Source: Odiellus spinosus
Lineage: Eukaryota; Arthropoda; Arachnida; Opiliones; Phalangiidae
Length of the DNA stretch: 64,000 nucleotides
Direction: 5' to 3'
Assembly (NCBI GenBank): GCA_963920705.1
Contig: CAWUCO010000207.1
Coordinates: forward strand, 1,860,001 to 1,924,000
Shown here: piece after piece, positions 52,834 to 62,669 of the stretch
Position numbering within the stretch: the first letter of the stretch is position 1
Layout: each line of letters begins with the position of its first letter
The notes under the pieces: model-generated
What the model was told of the DNA's origin: nothing
Seen by the model: only the letters and a program-made list of their open reading frames with translations
Databases searched by the model: none
Made by a program: the position numbers and the translations under genes

Positions 52834-52855
52834 GCAGATCCAGTATTTCCAAAGT
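52834..52855. repeat. 22-bp unit CAGTATTTCCAAAG, first of seven
   Basis: One T is lost from CAGTTATTT. The same unit starts at about 54947, 56579, 58556, 59958, 61498 and 63567. It is always followed by the CACAAACTTCCC unit and one ending CCCTTG, whereas full-length CAGTTATTTCCAAAG units are followed by TTTCTCTTG or TTTCCTTTG forms. The two cassette types usually alternate, so deletion and downstream variant travel as one haplotype. Confidence 0.85.
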
Positions 52856-53407
52856 GCAGATCCACAAACTTCCCAAGTGCAGATCCACAAATTTCCCTTG
52901 TGCAGATCCAGAAATTTCCCAAATGCAGATCCACAAATTTCCCAAGTGCAGATCCGCAAATTTCCCAAGTGCAGGTCCGCAAATTTCCCAAGTGCAGATC
53001 CGCAAATTTCCCAAGTACAGATCCGCAAATTTCCCAAGTGCAGATCCCAAAATTTCCCAAGAGCAGATCCACAAATTTCCCAAGTGCAGATCCAGAAATT
53101 TCCCTAGTGCAGATCCAGTTATTTCCAAAGTGCAGATCCACAAACTTCCCAAGTGCAGATCCACAAATTTCCTTTGTGCAGATCCAGAAATTTCCCAAAT
53201 GCAGATCCACAAATTTCCCAAGTGCAGATCCACAAATTTCCCTAGTGCAGATCCAGAAATTTCCCAAGTGCAGATCCACAAATTTCCCAAGTGAAGATCC
53301 GCAAATTACCCAAGTGCAGATACGCAAATTTTCCAAGTGCAGATCCACAAATTTCCCAAGTGCAGATCCGCAAATTTCCCAAGTGAAGATCCGCAAATTA
53401 CCCAAGA

Positions 53408-53428
53408 ACATCCGCAAATTTCCCAAGT
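53408..53428. repeat. 21-bp unit ACATCCGC
   Basis: The preceding unit ends CCCAAGA and this unit begins ACATCC instead of GCAGATCC, so two nucleotides are lost. It is a single occurrence. It may derive from the CCCAAGAACAGATCC junction seen near 56690 and 61610. Confidence 0.8.
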
Positions 53429-56400
53429 GCAGGTCCGCAAATTTCCCAAGTGCAGATCCGCAAATTTCCCAAGTACAGATCCGCAAATTTCCCAAGTGCA
53501 GATCCCAAAATTTCCCAAGAGCAGATCCACAAATTTCCCAAGTGCAGATCCAGAAATTTCCCTAGTGCAGATCCAGTTATTTCCAAAGTGCAGATCCACA
53601 AACTTCCCAAGTGCAGATCCACAAATTTCCTTTGTGCAGATCCAGAAATTTCCCAAATGCAGATCCACAAATTTCCCAAGTGCAGATCCACAAATTTCCC
53701 TAGTGCAGATCCAGAAATTTCCCAAGTGCAGATCCGCAAATTTCCCAAGTGAAGATCCGCAAATTACCCAAGTGCAGATCCGCAAATTTCCCAAGTGCAG
53801 GTCCGCAAATTTCCCAAGTGCAGATCCGCAAATTTCCCAAGTGCAGATCCGCAAATTTCCCAAGTGAAGATCCGCAAATTACCCAAGTGCAGATCCGCAA
53901 ATTTCCCAAGTGCAGGTCCGCAAATTTCCCAAGTGCAGATCCGCAAATTTCCCAAGTGCAGATCCGCAAATTTCCCAAGTGCAGGTCCGCAAATTTCCCA
54001 AGTGCAGATCCGCAAATTTCCCAAGTGCAGATCCGCAAATTTCCCAAGTACAGATCCGCAAATTTCCCAAGTGCAGATCCACAATTTTCCCAAGTGCAGA
54101 TCCGTAAATTTTCCCAGTTTAGATCCGCAAATTTCCCAAGTGCAGATCCACAAATTTCCCAAGTGCAGATCCCCAAATTTCCCAAGTGCAGATCCACAAA
54201 TATCCCAAGTGCAGATCCACAAATTTCCCAAGTGCAGATCCACAAATTTCCCTAGTGCAGATCCACAAATTTCCCAAGTGCAGATCCACAAATTTCCCAA
54301 GTGCAGATCCACAAATTTTCCAAGTGCAGATCCGCAAATTTCCCAAGTACAGATCCGCAAATTTCCCAAGTGCAGATCCCGAAATTTCCCAAGAGCAGAT
54401 CCACAAATTTCCCAAGTGCAGATCCAGAAATTTCCCTAGTGCAGATCCAGTTATTTCCAAAGTGCAGATCCACAAACTTCCCAAGTGCAGATCCACAAAT
54501 TTCTCTTGTGCAGATCCAGAAATTTCCCAAATGCAGATCCACAAATTTCCCAAGTGCAGATCCACAAATTTCCCTAGTGCAGATCCAGAAATTTCCCAAG
54601 TGCAGATCCACAAATTTTCCAAGTGCAGATCCACAAATTTCCCAAGTGCAGATCCGCAAATTTCCCAAGTGCAGATCCACAAATTTTCCAAGTGCAGATC
54701 CACAAATTTCCCAAGTGCAGATCCGCAAATTTCCCAAGTGAAGATCCGCAAATTACCCAAGTGCAGATCCGCAAATTTCCCAAGTGCAGGTCCGCAAATT
54801 TCCCAAGTGCAGATCCACAAATTTCCCTATTGCAGATCCGCAAATTTCCCAAGTACAGATCCGCAAATTTCCCAAGTGCAGATCCCAAAATTTCCCAAGA
54901 GCAGATCCACAAATTTCCCAAGTGCAGATCCAGAAATTTCCCTAGTGCAGATCCAGTATTTCCAAAGTGCAGATCCACAAACTTCCCAAGTGCAGATCCA
55001 CAAATTTCCCTTGTGCAGATCCAGAAATTTCCCAAATGCAGATCCACAAATTTCCCAAGTGCAGATCCGCAAATTTCCCAAGTGCAGATCCACAAATTTT
55101 CCAAGTGCAGATCCACAAATTTCCCAAGTGCAGATCCGCAAATTTCCCAAGTGAAGATCCGCAAATTACCCAAGTGCAGATCCGCAAATTTCCCAAGTGC
55201 AGGTCCGCAAATTTCCCAAGTGCAGATCCGCAAATTTCCCAAGTACAGATCCGCAAATTTCCCAAGTGCAGATCCCAAAATTTCCCAAGAGCAGATCCAC
55301 AAATTTCCCAAGTGCAGATCCAGAAATTTCCCTAGTGCAGATCCAGTTATTTCCAAAGTGCAGATCCACAAACTTCCCAAGTGCAGATCCACAAATTTCC
55401 TTTGTGCAGATCCAGAAATTTCCCAAATGCAGATCCACAAATTTCCCAAGTGCAGATCCACAAATTTCCCTAGTGTAGATCCAGAAATTTCCCAAGTGCA
55501 GATCCACAAATTTTCCAAGTGCAGATCCACAAATTTCCCAAGTGCAGATCCGCAAATTTCCCAAGTGCAGATCCACAAATTTTCCAAGTGCAGATCCACA
55601 AATTTCCCAAGTGCAGATCCGCAAATTTCCCAAGTGAAGATCCGCAAATTACCCAAGTGCAGATCCGCAAATTTCCCAAGTGCAGGTCCGCAAATTTCCC
55701 AAGTGCAGATCCGCAAATTTCCCAAGTGCAGATCCGTAAATTTTCCAAGTTTAGATCCGCAAATTTCCCAAGTGCAGATCCACAATTTTCCCAAGTGCAG
55801 ATCCCCAAATTTCCCAAGTGCAGATCCACAAATTTCCCAAGTGCAGATCCACAAATTTCCCAAGTGCAGATCCACAAATTTCCCTAGTGCAGATCCACAA
55901 ATTTCCCAAGTGCAGATCCACAAATTTCCCAAGTGCAGATCCACAAATTTTCCAAGTGCAGATCCGCAAATTTCCCAAGTACAGATCCGCAAATTTCCCA
56001 AGTGCAGATCCCGAAATTTCCCAAGAGCAGATCCACAAATTTCCCAAGTGCAGATCCAGAAATTTCCCTAGTGCAGATCCAGTTATTTCCAAAGTGCAGA
56101 TCCACAAACTTCCCAAGTGCAGATCCACAAATTTCTCTTGTGCAGATCCAGAAATTTCCCAAATGCAGATCCACAAATTTCCCAAGTGCAGATCCACAAA
56201 TTTCCCTAGTGCAGATCCAGAAATTTCCCAAGTGCAGATCCACAAATTTTCCAAGTGCAGATCCACAAATTTCCCAAGTGCAGATCCGCAAATTTCCCAA
56301 GTGCAGATCCACAAATTTTCCAAGTGCAGATCCACAAATTTCCCAAGTGCAGATACGCAAATTTCCCAAGTGAAGATCCGCAAATTACCCAAGTGCAGAT

Positions 56401-57276
56401 CCGCAAATTTCCCAAGTGCAGGTCCGCAAATTTCCCAAGTGCAGATCCACAAATTTCCCTAGTGCAGATCCGCAAATTTCCCAAGTACAGATCCGCAAAT
56501 TTCCCAAGTGCAGATCCCAAAATTTCCCAAGAGCAGATCCACAAATTTCCCAAGTGCAGATCCAGAAATTTCCCTAGTGCAGATCCAGTATTTCCAAAGT
56601 GCAGATCCACAAACTTCCCAAGTGCAGATCCACAAATTTCCCTTGTGCAGATCCAGAAATTTCCCAAGTGCAGATCCGCAAATTTCCCAAGAACAGATCC
56701 GCAAATTTCCCAAGTGCAGATCCCAAAATTTCCCAAGAGCAGATCCACAAATTTCCCAAGTGCAGATCCAGAAATTTCCCTAGTGCAGATCCAGTTATTT
56801 CCAAAGTGCAGATCCACAAACTTCCCAAGTGCAGATCCACAAATTTCCTTTGTGCAGATCCAGAAATTTCCCAAATGCAGATCCACAAATTTCCCAAGTG
56901 CAGATCCACAAATTTCCCTAGTGTAGATCCAGAAATTTCCCAAGTGCAGATCCACAAATTTTCCAAGTGCAGATCCACAAATTTCCCAAGTGCAGATCCG
57001 CAAATTTCCCAAGTGCAGATCCACAAATTTTCCAAGTGCAGATCCACAAATTTCCCAAGTGCAGATCCGCAAATTTCCCAAGTGAAGATCCGCAAATTAC
57101 CCAAGTGCAGATCCGCAAATTTCCCAAGTGCAGGTCCGCAAATTTCCCAAGTGCAGATCCAGAAATTTCCCTAGTGCAGATCCAGTTATTTCCAAAGTGC
57201 AGATCCACAAACTTCCCAAGTGCAGATCCACAAATTTCCTTTGTGCAGATCCAGAAATTTCCCAAATGCAGATCCA

Positions 57277-58678
57277 CAAATTTCCCAAGTGCAGATCCAC
57301 AAATTTCCCTAGTGCAGATCCAGAAATTTCCCAAGTGCAGATCCGCAAATTTCCCAAGTGAAGATCCGCAAATTACCCAAGTGCAGATCCGCAAATTTCC
57401 CAAGTGCAGGTCCGCAAATTTCCCAAGTGCAGATCCGCAAATTTCCCAAGTGCAGATCCGCAAATTTCCCAAGTGAAGATCCGCAAATTACCCAAGTGCA
57501 GATCCGCAAATTTCCCAAGTGCAGGTCCGCAAATTTCCCAAGTGCAGATCCGCAAATTTCCCAAGTGCAGATCCGCAAATTTCCCAAGTGCAGGTCCGCA
57601 AATTTCCCAAGTGCAGATCCGCAAATTTCCCAAGTGCAGATCCGCAAATTTCCCAAGTACAGATCCGCAAATTTCCCAAGTGCAGATCCACAATTTTCCC
57701 AAGTGCAGATCCGTAAATTTTCCCAGTTTAGATCCGCAAATTTCCCAAGTGCAGATCCACAAATTTCCCAAGTGCAGATCCCCAAATTTCCCAAGTGCAG
57801 ATCCACAAATATCCCAAGTGCAGATCCACAAATTTCCCAAGTGCAGATCCACAAATTTCCCTAGTGCAGATCCACAAATTTCCCAAGTGCAGATCCACAA
57901 ATTTCCCAAGTGCAGATCCACAAATTTTCCAAGTGCAGATCCGCAAATTTCCCAAGTACAGATCCGCAAATTTCCCAAGTGCAGATCCCGAAATTTCCCA
58001 AGAGCAGATCCACAAATTTCCCAAGTGCAGATCCAGAAATTTCCCTAGTGCAGATCCAGTTATTTCCAAAGTGCAGATCCACAAACTTCCCAAGTGCAGA
58101 TCCACAAATTTCTCTTGTGCAGATCCAGAAATTTCCCAAATGCAGATCCACAAATTTCCCAAGTGCAGATCCACAAATTTCCCTAGTGCAGATCCAGAAA
58201 TTTCCCAAGTGCAGATCCACAAATTTTCCAAGTGCAGATCCACAAATTTCCCAAGTGCAGATCCGCAAATTTCCCAAGTGCAGATCCACAAATTTTCCAA
58301 GTGCAGATCCACAAATTTCCCAAGTGCAGATCCGCAAATTTCCCAAGTGAAGATCCGCAAATTACCCAAGTGCAGATCCGCAAATTTCCCAAGTGCAGGT
58401 CCGCAAATTTCCCAAGTGCAGATCCACAAATTTCCCTAGTGCAGATCCGCAAATTTCCCAAGTACAGATCCGCAAATTTCCCAAGTGCAGATCCCAAAAT
58501 TTCCCAAGAGCAGATCCACAAATTTCCCAAGTGCAGATCCAGAAATTTCCCTAGTGCAGATCCAGTATTTCCAAAGTGCAGATCCACAAACTTCCCAAGT
58601 GCAGATCCACAAATTTCCCTTGTGCAGATCCAGAAACTTCCCAAATGCAGATCCACAAATTTCCCAAGTGCAGATCCG
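57277..58678. repeat. Higher-order repeat R9 (61-mer), copy a
   Basis: A 1,402-bp unit (61 units minus 1 nt) directly followed by 58679-60080. The match is 57277-58708 against 58679-60110. The minus 1 is the CAGTATTTCC unit. I noticed one substitution: 58637 C (CAGAAACTTCCC) against 60039 T. Most of this copy also matches 53668-55069 at an offset of 3,609 bp, so at least three related copies exist. Confidence 0.9.
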
Positions 58679-60080
58679 CAAATTTCCCAAGTGCAGATCC
58701 ACAAATTTCCCTAGTGCAGATCCAGAAATTTCCCAAGTGCAGATCCGCAAATTTCCCAAGTGAAGATCCGCAAATTACCCAAGTGCAGATCCGCAAATTT
58801 CCCAAGTGCAGGTCCGCAAATTTCCCAAGTGCAGATCCGCAAATTTCCCAAGTGCAGATCCGCAAATTTCCCAAGTGAAGATCCGCAAATTACCCAAGTG
58901 CAGATCCGCAAATTTCCCAAGTGCAGGTCCGCAAATTTCCCAAGTGCAGATCCGCAAATTTCCCAAGTGCAGATCCGCAAATTTCCCAAGTGCAGGTCCG
59001 CAAATTTCCCAAGTGCAGATCCGCAAATTTCCCAAGTGCAGATCCGCAAATTTCCCAAGTACAGATCCGCAAATTTCCCAAGTGCAGATCCACAATTTTC
59101 CCAAGTGCAGATCCGTAAATTTTCCCAGTTTAGATCCGCAAATTTCCCAAGTGCAGATCCACAAATTTCCCAAGTGCAGATCCCCAAATTTCCCAAGTGC
59201 AGATCCACAAATATCCCAAGTGCAGATCCACAAATTTCCCAAGTGCAGATCCACAAATTTCCCTAGTGCAGATCCACAAATTTCCCAAGTGCAGATCCAC
59301 AAATTTCCCAAGTGCAGATCCACAAATTTTCCAAGTGCAGATCCGCAAATTTCCCAAGTACAGATCCGCAAATTTCCCAAGTGCAGATCCCGAAATTTCC
59401 CAAGAGCAGATCCACAAATTTCCCAAGTGCAGATCCAGAAATTTCCCTAGTGCAGATCCAGTTATTTCCAAAGTGCAGATCCACAAACTTCCCAAGTGCA
59501 GATCCACAAATTTCTCTTGTGCAGATCCAGAAATTTCCCAAATGCAGATCCACAAATTTCCCAAGTGCAGATCCACAAATTTCCCTAGTGCAGATCCAGA
59601 AATTTCCCAAGTGCAGATCCACAAATTTTCCAAGTGCAGATCCACAAATTTCCCAAGTGCAGATCCGCAAATTTCCCAAGTGCAGATCCACAAATTTTCC
59701 AAGTGCAGATCCACAAATTTCCCAAGTGCAGATCCGCAAATTTCCCAAGTGAAGATCCGCAAATTACCCAAGTGCAGATCCGCAAATTTCCCAAGTGCAG
59801 GTCCGCAAATTTCCCAAGTGCAGATCCACAAATTTCCCTAGTGCAGATCCGCAAATTTCCCAAGTACAGATCCGCAAATTTCCCAAGTGCAGATCCCAAA
59901 ATTTCCCAAGAGCAGATCCACAAATTTCCCAAGTGCAGATCCAGAAATTTCCCTAGTGCAGATCCAGTATTTCCAAAGTGCAGATCCACAAACTTCCCAA
60001 GTGCAGATCCACAAATTTCCCTTGTGCAGATCCAGAAATTTCCCAAATGCAGATCCACAAATTTCCCAAGTGCAGATCCG
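58679..60080. repeat. Higher-order repeat R9 (61-mer), copy b
   Basis: Directly abutting copy of 57277-58678. After 60110 the sequence continues like the region after 55094 (offset about 5,011 bp) rather than like copy a. This indicates that the pair arose by an extra 61-unit insertion within a longer repeat. Confidence 0.9.
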
Positions 60081-62646
60081 CAAATTTCCCAAGTGCAGAT
60101 CCACAAATTTTCCAAGTGCAGATCCACAAATTTCCCAAGTGCAGATCCGCAAATTTCCCAAGTGAAGATCCGCAAATTACCCAAGTGCAGATCCGCAAAT
60201 TTCCCAAGTGCAGGTCCGCAAATTTCCCAAGTGCAGATCCGCAAATTTCCCAAGTACAGATCCGCAAATTTCCCAAGTGCAGATCCCAAAATTTCCCAAG
60301 AGCAGATCCACAAATTTCCCAAGTGCAGATCCAGAAATTTCCCTAGTGCAGATCCAGTTATTTCCAAAGTGCAGATCCACAAACTTCCCAAGTGCAGATC
60401 CACAAATTTCCTTTGTGCAGATCCAGAAATTTCCCAAATGCAGATCCACAAATTTCCCAAGTGCAGATCCACAAATTTTCCAAGTGCAGATCCACAAATT
60501 TCCCAAGTGCAGATCCGCAAATTTCCCAAGTGCAGATCCACAAATTTTCCAAGTGCAGATCCACAAATTTCCCAAGTGCAGATCCGCAAATTTCCCAAGT
60601 GAAGATCCGCAAATTACCCAAGTGCAGATCCGCAAATTTCCCAAGTGCAGGTCCGCAAATTTCCCAAGTGCAGATCCGCAAATTTCCCAAGTGCAGATCC
60701 GTAAATTTTCCAAGTTTAGATCCGCAAATTTCCCAAGTGCAGATCCACAATTTTCCCAAGTGCAGATCCCCAAATTTCCCAAGTGCAGATCCACAAATTT
60801 CCCAAGTGCAGATCCACAAATTTCCCAAGTGCAGATCCACAAATTTCCCTAGTGCAGATCCACAAATTTCCCAAGTGCAGATCCACAAATTTCCCAAGTG
60901 CAGATCCACAAATTTTCCAAGTGCAGATCCGCAAATTTCCCAAGTACAGATCCGCAAATTTCCCAAGTGCAGATCCAGAAATTTCCCTAGTGCAGATCCA
61001 GTTATTTCCAAAGTGCAGATCCACAAACTTCCCAAGTGCAGATCCACAAATTTCTCTTGTGCAGATCCAGAAATTTCCCAAATGCAGATCCACAAATTTC
61101 CCAAGTGCAGATCCACAAATTTCCCTAGTGCAGATCCAGAAATTTCCCAAGTGCAGATCCACAAATTTTCCAAGTGCAGATCCACAAATTTCCCAAGTGC
61201 AGATCCGCAAATTTCCCAAGTGCAGATCCACAAATTTTCCAAGTGCAGATCCACAAATTTCCCAAGTGCAGATACGCAAATTTCCCAAGTGAAGATCCGC
61301 AAATTACCCAAGTGCAGATCCGCAAATTTCCCAAGTGCAGGTCCGCAAATTTCCCAAGTGCAGATCCACAAATTTCCCTAGTGCAGATCCGCAAATTTCC
61401 CAAGTACAGATCCGCAAATTTCCCAAGTGCAGATCCCAAAATTTCCCAAGAGCAGATCCACAAATTTCCCAAGTGCAGATCCAGAAATTTCCCTAGTGCA
61501 GATCCAGTATTTCCAAAGTGCAGATCCACAAACTTCCCAAGTGCAGATCCACAAATTTCCCTTGTGCAGATCCAGAAATTTCCCAAGTGCAGATCCGCAA
61601 ATTTCCCAAGAACAGATCCGCAAATTTCCCAAGTGCAGATCCCAAAATTTCCCAAGAGCAGATCCACAAATTTCCCAAGTGCAGATCCAGAAATTTCCCT
61701 AGTGCAGATCCAGTTATTTCCAAAGTGCAGATCCACAAACTTCCCAAGTGCAGATCCACAAATTTCCTTTGTGCAGATCCAGAAATTTCCCAAATGCAGA
61801 TCCACAAATTTCCCAAGTGCAGATCCACAAATTTCCCTAGTGTAGATCCAGAAATTTCCCAAGTGCAGATCCACAAATTTTCCAAGTGCAGATCCACAAA
61901 TTTCCCAAGTGCAGATCCGCAAATTTCCCAAGTGCAGATCCACAAATTTTCCAAGTGCAGATCCACAAATTTCCCAAGTGCAGATCCGCAAATTTCCCAA
62001 GTGAAGATCCGCAAATTACCCAAGTGCAGATCCGCAAATTTCCCAAGTGCAGGTCCGCAAATTTCCCAAGTGCAGATCCGCAAATTTCCCAAGTGCAGAT
62101 CCGCAAATTTCCCAAGTACAGATCCGCAAATTTCCCAAGTGCAGATCCACAATTTTCCCAAGTGCAGATCCGTAAATTTTCCAAGTTTAGATCCGCAAAT
62201 TTCCCAAGTGCAGATCCACAAATTTCCCAAGTGCAGATCCCCAAATTTCCCAAGTGCAGATCCACAAATTTCCCAAGTGCAGATCCACAAATTTCCCAAG
62301 TGCAGATCCACAAATTTCCCTAGTGCAGATCCACAAATTTCCCAAGTGCAGATCCACAAATTTCCCAAGTGCAGATCCACAAATTTTCCAAGTGCAGATC
62401 CGCAAATTTCCCAAGTACAGATCCGCAAATTTCCCAAGTGCAGATCCCGAAATTTCCCAAGAGCAGATCCACAAATTTCCCAAGTGCAGATCCAGAAATT
62501 TCCCTAGTGCAGATCCAGTTATTTCCAAAGTGCAGATCCACAAACTTCCCAAGTGCAGATCCACAAATTTCTCTTGTGCAGATCCAGAAATTTCCCAAAT
62601 GCAGATCCACAAATTTCCCAAGTGCAGATCCACAAATTTCCCTAGT

Positions 62647-62669
62647 GAGGATCCAGAAATTTCCCAAGT
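62647..62669. repeat. Private unit with GGATCC site
   Basis: The unit begins GAGGATCC instead of GCAGATCC, creating GGATCC at 62649-62654. It is the only GGATCC I noticed in the window, so it is a potential unique landmark in the array. Confidence 0.75.
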
